DNA of 64,000 bases, taken from NCBI RefSeq assembly GCF_029893355.1, contig NZ_JARZAI010000020.1, positions 1 to 64,000 of the forward strand, given 5' to 3'. Each line of letters begins with the position of its first letter. Position 1 is the stretch's first letter. The position numbers and the translations under genes are program-made. The stretch is from Kitasatospora sp. MAA4 (lineage in GTDB: Bacteria; Actinomycetota; Actinomycetes; Streptomycetales; Streptomycetaceae). The notes beneath the pieces were generated by a model. The model made no database searches. It saw only the letters and a program-made list of their open reading frames with translations, and had not been told where the DNA came from. This document shows positions 52,765 through 60,490 of this stretch, piece after piece.

Positions 52765-53057
52765 CAGCGAGCCCGCCGCCCGTGACCACTCGTAACCACC
52801 CGGTCACACGTGGGGCACCGCTCGCTCACCACTGCCTGCTGTCAGCGTGTCAGATCCATCATGCCCTGTCAGCAGCCCTCCGGGGTAGGACCGAGCGCAC
52901 GTCCGGCCTCCCTTGCCCGGACCCGTCGACCACCCGCAGACTCGACCGCATCCACTCCCACGGCCACGGGCCGGGACCTGTCCCCAGGACCCGGTGCGTA
53001 CGTCGTGCTGCCCCGCCGTCGGCGGTGGGCGGAGTGGCGGGACGAAGGGGGAACGCG

Positions 53058-53357
53058 ATGGATCAGGACGCGGTACTGCGCGCGAAGGTGATGCTGCTCA
53101 GCTCGAACCGGCGGGTGCTGCGCGGCCCGCAGGCCCTGTGGGTCTACCGGGTGCTGACGCAGGCCAACCCGGAGGCGTACGGGTCCAAGCTGGCGTACGT
53201 GCTGGTGCTGGCCGGCCGGGCCCCGGGGGCGCAGGACCTGCCGATGCTGCGGCAGGCGCTGCTCGACGAGGCGGTCCAGGTCGCGCGGGCACTGGACCCG
53301 GCCAACCCGTTCCGGGCCAAGGTGCTCGCCATGGCACTGGACGCCCTCAGCACCTGA
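53058..53357 (+). CDS. small helical protein of unknown function
   Basis: 99 residues, predicted all-helical (VLRAKVMLLSSNRRVLRG, ALWVYRVLTQANPEAYGSKL, MLRQALLDEAVQVARALD). No recognised domain. GAAGGGGGAA precedes the ATG, and a strong bidirectional terminator follows. The 293 bp between this gene and the winged-helix gene (52765-53057) show no convincing feature. Confidence 0.65.
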   Translation: MDQDAVLRAKVMLLSSNRRVLRGPQALWVYRVLTQANPEAYGSKLAYVLVLAGRAPGAQDLPMLRQALLDEAVQVARALDPANPFRAKVLAMALDALST

Positions 53358-53365
53358 CACCGCGC

Positions 53366-53407
53366 CGCGGCCCCGCCCGCCGGGACGTCCTGGCGGGCGG
53401 GGCCGCG
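53366..53407. terminator. bidirectional terminator between convergent genes
   Basis: A 16-bp perfect G/C-rich stem (arms 53366-53381 and 53392-53407, GGCCCCGCCCGCC against GGCGGGCGGGGCC) with a ten-base loop lies between stop codons at 53357 (plus) and 53418 (minus). Confidence 0.9.
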
Positions 53408-53417
53408 CACCGGCGAA

Positions 53418-54581
53418 TCAGGCGCTGAGAGCCGCCGACGCTGCGAGCGGGTGCGGATACCGCGGTGAACGCCCTTGGAACGCCAGGATGTTGGGGTTCT
53501 GGACGGCACCGTCGTGGATCTCGATGGCCCGGCGGATGGTCTCGTTGGCATCCCATGCGCTCGGCCCGCTGAGGACGGCCTCCAGGAACGGGAGGAGCGC
53601 CTCGCTGTTCTCCCAGGTCGCCGAGTTCCAGAGGTAGGACGGGCTGTGGTCCACGCCGTAGTAGCGCACGTTGTCCCCGACCGTGAACGTCGGCTCGGTG
53701 AACGTCGTGGGCCGCGCCCAGGTGAAGCCCATGCCCTCGTCGCAGGAGACGTCGACGATCAGGGTTCCCGGCGCGAGCAGGCCGAGGTCGTCCTCGCCCA
53801 GGAACGTCAGCGGCGCATTGGTGTCCTGCAGAACGCAGTTGACGATGACGTCGTGCTCGGCGAGGAAGCCCGCGAGCGGCACCCGGCCGTCCTCGGAGAG
53901 GGCGTAGCTGAAGCGCGCGTCCGCCTCGTCGCGGTCGAACTGCACGATCCGCGCGGAGTGGATCGGCGAACTGACCGCGGTGACGCCGCGCTGGGTGAGG
54001 ACGTCCACGTCGTGCACGCCCAGCGCGCTGAGCGCCGTCACCGCGCCGCGCGCCGTCGCGCCGAAGCCGATGACCGCTGCCCGCAGGCGGCGGCCGTAGT
54101 CACCGGTCGAGCCGTGCAGCTGCAGGGCGTGCAGCACCGAGGAGTACCCGGCCAGCTCGTTGTTCTTGTGGAAGACGTGCAGGTTGAACGATCCGTCGTT
54201 GGTCCAGTGGTTCATCGCCTCGAAGGCGATCAGGGTCAGCCTCCGGTCGATGGCCAGCTGGGTGAGCGCCTGGTCCTGCACGCAGTGCGGCCAGCCCCAC
54301 AGGACCTGGCCCTCGCGCAGCTCCGCGACGTCCTCGGCCAGCGGCTTGGCCAGCAGGATCACATCGCACTGCGCGATGAGCTCGTCGTGGGAACGGAAGC
54401 CGGCGACCCAGGGTCTCAGCTGTTCGTCAGGGATGCCGAAATGCTCTGCATAGCCGTTCTCAAGGAAGATGCGCCCCTGGAGGTCGGGGTCGATCCGCTC
54501 GAAGTGCGCGGGGTGGATCGGCAGTCGACGCTCGTTCTCTTTGCGTGACCGGGCCATGACTCCGAGGTTGAACTGGTGCAC
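53418..54581 (-). CDS. N5-(carboxyethyl)ornithine synthase-like / alanine dehydrogenase family enzyme
   Basis: 387 residues. The AlaDH/PNT start LGVMARSRKENERRLPIHP, FLENGYAEHFGI, QCDVILLAKPL and the Rossmann loop AAVIGFGATARGAVTALSALG are clear. LGV-SRKENE-R-PIHP is characteristic of N5-(L-1-carboxyethyl)-L-ornithine synthase, an opine-type reductive condensation of pyruvate and ornithine; alanine or saccharopine dehydrogenases are the alternatives. The GTG at 54581 has AAAGGGG five bases upstream. Confidence 0.82.
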   Translation of the reverse strand: MHQFNLGVMARSRKENERRLPIHPAHFERIDPDLQGRIFLENGYAEHFGIPDEQLRPWVAGFRSHDELIAQCDVILLAKPLAEDVAELREGQVLWGWPHCVQDQALTQLAIDRRLTLIAFEAMNHWTNDGSFNLHVFHKNNELAGYSSVLHALQLHGSTGDYGRRLRAAVIGFGATARGAVTALSALGVHDVDVLTQRGVTAVSSPIHSARIVQFDRDEADARFSYALSEDGRVPLAGFLAEHDVIVNCVLQDTNAPLTFLGEDDLGLLAPGTLIVDVSCDEGMGFTWARPTTFTEPTFTVGDNVRYYGVDHSPSYLWNSATWENSEALLPFLEAVLSGPSAWDANETIRRAIEIHDGAVQNPNILAFQGRSPRYPHPLAASAALSA

Positions 54582-54718
54582 GTGGGCCCCTTTGGTTACC
54601 TCCTGTTTAGCACGATCGGGTAGGTTGCCGACGCCGCGAGCGTCCCACCGGCCCCTGCGGGTGATATATGTCGCGCCCGAGGCCGTGTCCTCCCTACCCC
54701 GCGCGGCGTTGGACACCG

Positions 54719-54985
54719 GTGACCCGTCCCACCGACCCCCGCGAGCACTGGTGCCTGCGACTGCCGTACGCCGCCACCCCGCGCGCGGGCGCGACCCTCG
54801 ACACCCTGCACGTCCCGCTGCACGTCGACAGCTGGGCCGCGCTCGCCACCGCACTGGACGACGCCGACGTCCCACTCCAGCTCGGCGACGTCGACGTGCT
54901 GCGCCAGGCCGCCAAGCTCAGCCCGGACCTCGTCCACGCCCTCGTCCGCTGGATCCGCACCGCCAACGCCTCCTCCGACCGCTGA
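54719..54985 (+). CDS. small conserved protein of unknown function
   Basis: 88 residues from GTG 54719; an in-frame ATG at 54668 would add 17 residues. It reads TRPTDPREHWCLRLPYAATP, then DDADVPLQLGDVDVLRQAAK and LVRWIRTANAS. It resembles short soluble streptomycete proteins without assigned function. No motif or partner gives a clue. Confidence 0.55.
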   Translation: MTRPTDPREHWCLRLPYAATPRAGATLDTLHVPLHVDSWAALATALDDADVPLQLGDVDVLRQAAKLSPDLVHALVRWIRTANASSDR

Positions 54986-55241
54986 GCCCCTGGTCGCGGT
55001 ACCCGGCCCCGGCCGGTGGCGGCGGCGGCGGCCAGTGCGTCCACCCGGACGCGGCCGGCGATGTGCGTTGCAACTATCCCCAGGCCCAGGCGACTTCGGG
55101 AGCGCAGCGCGGGCCGGCCCGCAGCCGGGCGGCCAGTTCGCGGTCGAGCAGGGCGAGCGTGAGCGCCGGTCAGCCGGTCCCACTCGCCCAGCGGGACGGC
55201 GAAGAGCCGGAAGCCACCGACACGTCCACCTCCCCACTACT
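54986..55241. other. gene-poor interval
   Basis: About 255 bp with no convincing gene on either strand. It contains a GGCGGCGGCGGCGGCC trinucleotide run near 55018-55033 and a candidate translation reading HPDAAGDVRCNYPQAQ that I could not support as a gene. The operator of the toxin-antitoxin pair begins just after it. Confidence 0.5.
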
Positions 55242-55257
55242 GCTAGCACGTGGTAGC
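55242..55257. promoter_or_regulatory. operator/promoter of the toxin-antitoxin pair
   Basis: GCTAGCACGTGGTAGC is an inverted repeat with one mismatched pair; its right arm overlaps TAGCTT (55254-55259), a -10-like element seven bases before the antitoxin ATG. This fits autoregulation by the ribbon-helix-helix antitoxin and a leaderless mRNA. Confidence 0.6.
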
Positions 55258-55266
55258 TTCCGTGCC

Positions 55267-55479
55267 ATGGCGAAGACCCAAGTGAACCTGCGGATGGACG
55301 ACTCCGTCGCCGACATGGCCAAGCAGGCCGCCGAGACCCGTCGGATCCCGGTGAACGACTACGTGGCCCAGCTGATCCGGGACGACAACGAGCGAGTCCG
55401 GGCCGCGTTCCTGGCCGGCGCCCAGGAAGTGCTGGACGGGTACGGCGATCTGATCGACCGCATCGAGAGCGCGGCGTGA
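55267..55479 (+). CDS. ribbon-helix-helix antitoxin-like protein
   Basis: 70 residues. KTQVNLRMDDSVADMAKQAA begins with the beta strand and helix of an Arc/CopG-type fold, followed by VNDYVAQLIRDDNERVRAAF and a C-terminal tail likely to bind the toxin. It precedes the Doc-like gene with GTGA overlap, the usual antitoxin-first order. It probably represses its own promoter at the palindrome 10 bp upstream. Confidence 0.8.
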   Translation: MAKTQVNLRMDDSVADMAKQAAETRRIPVNDYVAQLIRDDNERVRAAFLAGAQEVLDGYGDLIDRIESAA

Positions 55480-55853
55480 GCCCCACCCTGCACCTCGACC
55501 TCTCCTGGATCCTGGACGTCGTCGAGCGGGCCGGAGAGCCCCGCCCCGCCCCGCAGGACTTCGGCGTCGCCCTGGCCGCCGTCGAGCGGCACCGGGCCGT
55601 CCTGGCCGGCCGCGACGTCTACGGCGACCCCTTCGCGCGCGCCGCCGCCCTGGCGCACACGCTGGGCCGACTGCCCTGGCTGGAGCGCTCGAACCTGCGC
55701 GTCGCCGTCGCCGTCGCCCACGGCTACCTGCGCGCCGCCGACGTCCCCTTGACGATCGACCAGGACCTGATCGCCGCCCTGGCCACCGCCCTCAAGCGCC
55801 CCGGCGCCACCGCCGCCGACATCGCCGACGTGCTGCGCACCTGGCGCTCCTGA
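55476..55853 (+). CDS. Fic/Doc-like toxin with a degenerate active site
   Basis: 125 residues, helical. The overall pattern (HLDLSWILDVVERAG, FGVALAAVERHRAVLAGRDVYGDP, RAAALAHTLGRLPWLERSNL) matches the streptomycete Doc-like toxin group. The canonical Fic motif HxFx(D/E)GNxxR is not intact: residues 66-76 read LPWLERSNLRV, keeping only the Asn-x-Arg. AMPylation or phosphotransfer in the usual way is therefore doubtful. It is coupled to the antitoxin gene by a four-base overlap. Confidence 0.75.
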   Translation: MSPTLHLDLSWILDVVERAGEPRPAPQDFGVALAAVERHRAVLAGRDVYGDPFARAAALAHTLGRLPWLERSNLRVAVAVAHGYLRAADVPLTIDQDLIAALATALKRPGATAADIADVLRTWRS

Positions 55854-55935
55854 CGCTCCGGCCGTTCCTGGCGCTCCCGACCGGCCGAACTCGCTCCCCT
55901 CCCTTCGTCCAACCCATGTAGGAGGCAGCCCGGCC

Positions 55936-56475
55936 TCAGTTCCCGCGCCCGCCACCCGGCCGCAGACGGCGAGGCGGACGGGACAGCAGGCGATCGACGT
56001 GGTGGCGTTCCAGCCCCTGGTGCGGGTCGACGGGGAGCAGCAGCCGGTCGCGCCGCAGGAGCGAGTTGCGGACCAGCCGGAACGGCATGACGTCGTCGAG
56101 CCAGGCGAACGGGCGACCGTTCGCGTGACGCAGCAGCGGCGCCCACTTGGCCCCCGAGAACAACTCCATCAACCGGACGCGCGGGTCCCCGGGCTGCGGC
56201 CGGTAGCCGGCGAACCGCACCACGGGCAGCGGCGCCAGGCCGAGCAACGGCGCGAGGTGGATGTTGGCGTCCTCCTCCCACGTGGTGGCCCAGCAGAGTT
56301 CGTAGACCTGCCCCAGTTCGCGCAGCCACTCGCCGTGCCGAGCCGACAGCAGGACGCGGAAGTCGAGCACGGTGTGCGCTTCGAAGTCCGTCACCGGGTG
56401 CGGCTCGGCCGGATTGAGGACTCCGTCAACGTCGAGGAAGAGCAAGGGCTTCGACAGGTTCGACAGGGGGGACAC
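55936..56475 (-). CDS. HAD-like phosphatase family protein
   Basis: 179 residues. The N-terminal LLFLDVDGVLNP supplies the two HAD aspartates. WATTWEEDANIHLAPLLGL provides the second motif, and FAWLDDVMPF carries the DD motif. This set matches the small secretory-type HAD hydrolases common in streptomycetes, with unknown phosphate substrate. GGGAGTCCG precedes the GTG at 56475. Confidence 0.82.
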   Translation of the reverse strand: MSPLSNLSKPLLFLDVDGVLNPAEPHPVTDFEAHTVLDFRVLLSARHGEWLRELGQVYELCWATTWEEDANIHLAPLLGLAPLPVVRFAGYRPQPGDPRVRLMELFSGAKWAPLLRHANGRPFAWLDDVMPFRLVRNSLLRRDRLLLPVDPHQGLERHHVDRLLSRPPRRLRPGGGRGN

Positions 56476-56521
56476 CGGACTCCCGCATAGCTGGTGAACA
56501 GTTGATCTACTGACCCTCTAT

Positions 56522-56548
56522 ACGCCCAGCACCGGGGATCGGTTGCAA
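56522..56548. repeat. 27-bp direct repeat, left copy
   Basis: Starts ACGCCCAGCACC and ends ATCGGTTGCAA. It is identical over all 27 bases to 61824-61850, in the same orientation, 5.3 kb away. It lies in the upstream region of the leftward HAD gene and may overlap its promoter. Confidence 0.95.
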
Positions 56549-56754
56549 AACAGTCAAACGCCAACGCGGTTCGGCATGGCGTGCTGCTCGGGCGTGGTCC
56601 TGGCGTCGTCCACCAGAAAGCGCGGCCTGATCGTCAGTCAGTTCAAGCCGGTACCTACGGCCCGACAGCATCGGAACAGCCCCCTTCCAGCTACTGCGAT
56701 CATTCCGTGATCAGGCGGCCTACTCGATCGCATCCCACTTGCTACGGTCGGCGC

Positions 56755-57567
56755 ATGACTGATTACGAGACTGCGTTCCGGTCCTTGGACGGCACAGCAC
56801 TGTTCGGCACGGTCACCCCATCCGCTACCCCTCCGGCGGCTCTGGCCGTGCTCGCGCACGGTGCCGGAGTGACCCGCGAAGAAGGCGGGTTCTTCGGCCG
56901 CCTGGCAGCCGGACTTGCCGCCAGCGGAATCACCTGCTTGCGGTTCGACCTGCGGGCTCACGGAGTGAGCGCCGGCCGCTTCGCTGACATCACGATCGCA
57001 GGCATCGCCAACGACATCCGGGCTGCCTCCGATCACCTGGTGGAGATCACCGGTCGTCCCGGTCCGGTTCATGTCCTCGCAGCCTCGTTCTCCGGGGGCG
57101 CTGCGGCGTTGCACGCCGGTAGCCAACCCAGCGACGTGGCCAAGCTGGTGCTGCTCAACCCGCGCATGGACTACCAGAACCGCTTCATCACCGAAGCGGC
57201 CGGGTGGAACGACGACTACCTGTCGGTGGAGCGGGCCGCGAAGCTGGACGAACGCGGGTTCTCCGTCCGGCAGCCGTTCGAGACCGGCCGCGGGCTCCTC
57301 AACGAGGTCTTCCACCTGGACCCGGAAAAGATCTGCGCCGACGTGAAGGCCCCCGTGCTGATCGTCCACGGCACGAAGGACACCTTCGTCGACATCGAGC
57401 TGTCCCGCCGGTTCCGGCCACTGTTCGGTGCCGGGGCCGAGCTGTACGAACTCGAAGGCGCACAGCACGGCTTCGCGGTCCACGAGGACCCCACCTACGC
57501 GGACCCGCAGTCGCAGGCGTGGCAGCGGGAGGTGATCGCCAAGGTCACGGACTTCCTCGCCTCCTAG
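56755..57567 (+). CDS. alpha/beta hydrolase inside the repeat-bracketed island
   Basis: 270 residues. AVLAHGAGVTREEGGFFGRL supplies the oxyanion loop. AASFSGGAAALH carries the nucleophile Ser113, in a GxSxG variant with Ser at the first position. The acid lies in VHGTKDTFVD and His in GAQHGFAVHE. It resembles the OsmC-linked or dienelactone-type serine hydrolases. Its stop codon shares CTAG with the stop of the convergent regulator gene. Placement next to a RiPP-like operon allows roles such as resistance or leader processing, but no link is proven. The upstream 56549-56754 region has a TACGGT -10-like element six bases before the ATG. Confidence 0.82.
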   Translation: MTDYETAFRSLDGTALFGTVTPSATPPAALAVLAHGAGVTREEGGFFGRLAAGLAASGITCLRFDLRAHGVSAGRFADITIAGIANDIRAASDHLVEITGRPGPVHVLAASFSGGAAALHAGSQPSDVAKLVLLNPRMDYQNRFITEAAGWNDDYLSVERAAKLDERGFSVRQPFETGRGLLNEVFHLDPEKICADVKAPVLIVHGTKDTFVDIELSRRFRPLFGAGAELYELEGAQHGFAVHEDPTYADPQSQAWQREVIAKVTDFLAS

Positions 57568-58883
57568 CTGGCCACCAGGACGACAAGTCGTTCGTGGAGC
57601 TCCCGCACCGCATGCCGCTCACGGTGCGGGAACAGGATCTGCGCAGTCCGGTGAAGTTCGGTGATGGCCTGCCCGTACCGAGGTGGCCCCGCCACGTCCA
57701 AGGCGCCCAGGGCCACCGCGGCGGCTTCGTCCGGCTCACCGGCCTCCGCAAGCGCCCCGGCGAGGAACGCGCTGTAGTGCGCGTGGTCGCGGGCGCCGAA
57801 GGCCGTGGTGGTGATGTAGGTCTGGAAGACAGTGACGGCCTTGTCCGGGCAGTGGGCCTCGCGCCAGCAGATCCCGGACTGCACCATCAGCCGGTCCCGC
57901 GTGTAGCCGTCACCGAGAGGGCCGGCGCACGTCACCGGCCCGTATGGCTCGGCAGCCTGATCGAGCGCAGCATGGGCTTCGGCCAAGGCGCGCTCGATCT
58001 CGCTTTCGCTCGCACCGGTCATCGCCAAGCCCCGTGCCTTCTGCTGCAGCGCCTCGGCGCGGGGGCGGGGCGGCAGTGTCCACGGGCCGCCGGTCGCGGC
58101 GTCAGCCAGAGCGAGTATCCGCGCCGGATCGTGCCGGCCGAGCGCCTGCGCCTGGCGCAGTAGGACGTAGGCGTGCATCGCCCCGTCACCGGTGAAGGTC
58201 GCCCACTCCTTCGACTGGTTGTGCCAGTAGGTGATCGTCTGCTGCGGTGATCCGGCGTCCCGGTGCAGCCATGCGGTGAGTTCGGCCGCACGGGAGCCGA
58301 GGCCTAGCAGCTGCTGGCGGATCTCGGGCTTGGCGTCGCGGGCGTTGGTGCTGATGACGGAGAGGATGCCGAGGGCGGCGGGCATGGCCCGGTGCGGCCC
58401 GGTGAGGACATCGGTCCGAGCGGTCTCGTCCAGGGCACTGCTCAGGTGCCCGACAAGCTGTTGGTCGGTGTAGCGGTGGGCATCGCGGGCAGCGGCGGCG
58501 AGATGATCGAGCGCCGCCAGATCGAGCAGCGGCGCAGCGAGCAGACCGCCGACGAACGTGCGTCGAAGCACGTGGTCCTCCAGGTCCGGCTTGAAATCGG
58601 TGAGGGCCCCCAATCGCGTCGACTTGCTGGCCGGCGGCACGAATCCGAGTTGTTCGAGGGGCACGCCGAACATCTCGGACAGCACCTCGCGAGCATCCCG
58701 GTTGGGCCAGGTGGTCTGACCCGACTCCCAGCGTCTGATCTGCCGCACCGAGATCTGAGCCTTCGAGCGGAGGACCAGGGCCGCAGCGTCGTATGCCTTG
58801 GCGAAGTCCTCCTGTGTGCGCCAACCGTGTTCGACTCGCGCGACGACGAAGGTCCAGTTCGCTGTGTCTTCGGGCAAGTGCAC
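57564..58883 (-). CDS. XRE-family regulator with a helical repeat C-terminus
   Basis: 439 residues. An N-terminal Cro/C1-type helix-turn-helix (ISVRQIRRWESGQTTWPNRD, then FGVPLEQLGF) is followed by a long all-helical region with TPR-like repeats. This layout is a large streptomycete family of peptide- or protein-responsive regulators. It is divergent from the precursor/hydroxylase operon, whose upstream region has GAGGACACA/TGTGTCCTC arms, so control of that operon is likely. A GTG at 58883 is used; a TTG at 58877 with GAGGGGG upstream is possible. Confidence 0.85.
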   Translation of the reverse strand: MHLPEDTANWTFVVARVEHGWRTQEDFAKAYDAAALVLRSKAQISVRQIRRWESGQTTWPNRDAREVLSEMFGVPLEQLGFVPPASKSTRLGALTDFKPDLEDHVLRRTFVGGLLAAPLLDLAALDHLAAAARDAHRYTDQQLVGHLSSALDETARTDVLTGPHRAMPAALGILSVISTNARDAKPEIRQQLLGLGSRAAELTAWLHRDAGSPQQTITYWHNQSKEWATFTGDGAMHAYVLLRQAQALGRHDPARILALADAATGGPWTLPPRPRAEALQQKARGLAMTGASESEIERALAEAHAALDQAAEPYGPVTCAGPLGDGYTRDRLMVQSGICWREAHCPDKAVTVFQTYITTTAFGARDHAHYSAFLAGALAEAGEPDEAAAVALGALDVAGPPRYGQAITELHRTAQILFPHRERHAVRELHERLVVLVAS

Positions 58884-58926
58884 CCCCTCGGTTCCAACTT
58901 AGGCCACCGAATTCCACCAGAAGGCA

Positions 58927-58969
58927 GAGGACACAACGTACCCGCCGAAGTGTCCGGTGATGTGTCCTC
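58927..58969. promoter_or_regulatory. inverted repeat in the XRE/RiPP divergent region
   Basis: GAGGACACA (58927-58935) and TGTGTCCTC (58961-58969) are perfect 9-bp arms, with an extra AGTGTCC half-site between them near 58949. They are candidate operators for the adjacent XRE regulator. The remaining 58884-59252 gap (369 bp) holds a TTGACT at 59003-59008 but no clear -10 and no supportable gene. Confidence 0.5.
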
Positions 58970-59252
58970 CGATCCGGCCTCGTCTCAAGTCCTGGACGGG
59001 AGTTGACTAAGCGGCAGCCGCCCGGTGCGAGGACTGACCGATCCCCCTCGGCAACCGTGAAAGCGTGCCAGGGCGGCTGGCTACGGCCGTCCCGACAATG
59101 CGTGCCCTGTCACCGAAGGGACCACCGCATTGCGGGTGATCGAAGACTCCCGTCTCGGCCGAACGTTACGCAACAGACCTATGGCTGAGCCGGGGCACGA
59201 CCCTGCGCCGCAGTGGTGCGGGACCGACATCTCGTGAAAGGAAGAACTTCCT

Positions 59253-59411
59253 ATGACCAACAGCATCAAGGTCAACGACCTGACCCGCCGCCTGGACCAC
59301 TCCGTCCCGGACGGCGACTTCGTCCCGGAGGCGTCCGTCGAGTCCCTGACGCGCCGCCTGGACCACTCGGTCCCGGACGGCGACTTCGCCCCGGCGGGTA
59401 CCGAGGTCTGA
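59253..59411 (+). CDS. candidate RiPP precursor peptide with duplicated core
   Basis: 52 residues starting MTNSIKVNDL and ending APAGTEV. Two copies of LTRRLDHSVPDGDF+(V/A)+P occupy residues 10-25 and 32-47, with a 22-residue period and linker EASVES. The DNA copies (59280-59327 and 59346-59393) differ at only a few bases, several of them synonymous, so the peptide has been kept under selection. AAAGGAAG lies eight bases before the ATG. It is followed by an HExxH enzyme and a 2OG oxygenase. Conserved His, Asp and Pro in each unit are candidate modification sites; which residues are modified is unknown. Confidence 0.8.
   Translation: MTNSIKVNDLTRRLDHSVPDGDFVPEASVESLTRRLDHSVPDGDFAPAGTEV
59280..59393 (+). 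repeat. 48-bp coding repeat, two copies, in the precursor gene
   Basis: Copy 1 is 59280-59327 and copy 2 is 59346-59393, with a 66-bp period. The encoded peptides are identical except Val/Ala before the final proline. Confidence 0.92.
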
Positions 59412-59449
59412 CCGCAGTTCCGAACTGATGCAGGTTAGTTGACGGCATG

Positions 59450-59487
59450 GGCGGGTCGGCGCGGGTGATCATCCGAGCCGACCCGCC
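59450..59487 (+). terminator. hairpin between precursor and hydroxylase genes, possible attenuator
   Basis: GGCGGGTCGGC (59450-59460) pairs with GCCGACCCGCC (59477-59487). The 16-base loop can pair further (CGGGTGATCATCCG). There is no U-tract. Partial termination here would give excess precursor mRNA over enzyme mRNA, as seen in many RiPP operons. Confidence 0.65.
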
Positions 59488-59527
59488 GCTGGGCGTCGCC
59501 ACACTTCCCAATCAAGGAGAGTCCGCA

Positions 59528-60454
59528 TTGAAGACCACCATCGCCACCCGCGTCCCCGCCGGTTCCTTCTTCGACCTCGAGCGGAAGGACCCGGACCTGA
59601 TCCGTCTGCGCGAGGTGGGCGCGGAGAGCGCTCTGCCGTTCGCCCTGATGGAGCGCCTTGTGAAGTCGGGCACCCCCTACGCGGAGCACGCCCGCTCCCT
59701 GCGCAGCGACAACGTGACCGTGGCCGGGGCGAACTTCGACTGGTTCGACGCCGAGCTTCCCGGCGAGATCGCCAACGAGATCAACCTGACGGACTACGAG
59801 ATCGTCCAGCACACCAACGAGCGCCGCGCGGCACTGACCCAGGCCCTGGACCGCCTGTCACTGGCCCACCCCGAGGGATTCGCTCGCGTGCGCGAATTCG
59901 TCCGTGGGCTGCTGTGGGTGGGCCTCAAACCCGGCGTCCGCGTCTCCTCGCTGACCAGCTCCAGTGACCCGGCACTCCCGTACGTCATCGTGTTCTCCGA
60001 GAAGGCCCGGCACCACATCCCGCCGAACACCGTCAGCCCGGAGCCGTCGCCTCTCTTCCTGGCAGAGAACCTGTTGCACGAGGGGACGCACCAGTCGATC
60101 AGCTTCCACGTCCTCCAGCACCAGGTCTTCGCCGACGGGTACTCGTCCAAGACGTCCCCCAAGATCGCGATCGCGTGGCGTGCCTCGCAGGGAGTGGCCC
60201 GCAACCAGTTCTGGGAAATTGACCGGGCGTTCCACGCGACCTGGGTGTACAACCAGCTGCTGCGGTTCCGCCGGACCGAACTGCGCCGCGACGACCTGAC
60301 GCCCAACGAGCGCGCGAGCTTCCAGAGCGCCTACGACGCGGGCCTGCCGGCCGTCCGCTACCTCATGCGCGAACTCGAACTCCTGCGTGAGCACTTCTCC
60401 CCCCACGGGGTGGAGCTGCTGGCCGACCTGCGCCACCAGACCGACCAGCTGTAG
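59528..60454 (+). CDS. HExxH-motif peptide hydroxylase-like protein
   Basis: 308 residues. The motif HEGTH (184-188) in AENLLHEGTHQSISFHVLQH and a later histidine in RAFHATWVYNQLLRFRR (His236) form the metal site of the HEXXH family found in peptide-modification operons. In FxSxx-COOH systems it is fused to radical-SAM proteins. Stand-alone members are annotated as 2-oxoglutarate-dependent peptide beta-hydroxylases. Here it probably modifies the repeat peptide, perhaps at the Asp or His of each unit. The TTG at 59528 is supported by AAGGAG eight bases upstream; the ATG at 59447 has no ribosome site. Confidence 0.8.
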   Translation: MKTTIATRVPAGSFFDLERKDPDLIRLREVGAESALPFALMERLVKSGTPYAEHARSLRSDNVTVAGANFDWFDAELPGEIANEINLTDYEIVQHTNERRAALTQALDRLSLAHPEGFARVREFVRGLLWVGLKPGVRVSSLTSSSDPALPYVIVFSEKARHHIPPNTVSPEPSPLFLAENLLHEGTHQSISFHVLQHQVFADGYSSKTSPKIAIAWRASQGVARNQFWEIDRAFHATWVYNQLLRFRRTELRRDDLTPNERASFQSAYDAGLPAVRYLMRELELLREHFSPHGVELLADLRHQTDQL

Positions 60455-60490
60455 TGACACGCTGAGCAGAACCGAACGAGGGAGGGTCCA

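Noticed and set aside
52765..53057. Candidate short gene on either strand in the gap
   Set aside because: Available frames lack ribosome sites and give low-complexity translations; nothing supportable found.
59213..59428. Alternative frame over the precursor region encoding repeated PPGPLRPGRRLRPGG
   Set aside because: It arises from the same DNA repeat read out of frame. The other frame has the ribosome site, and nucleotide differences there are largely synonymous, so it is the real coding frame.
59447..59527. ATG-started longer form of the HExxH protein
   Set aside because: No ribosome site precedes the ATG and the extension lies across a stable hairpin, whereas AAGGAG is ideally placed for the TTG at 59528.
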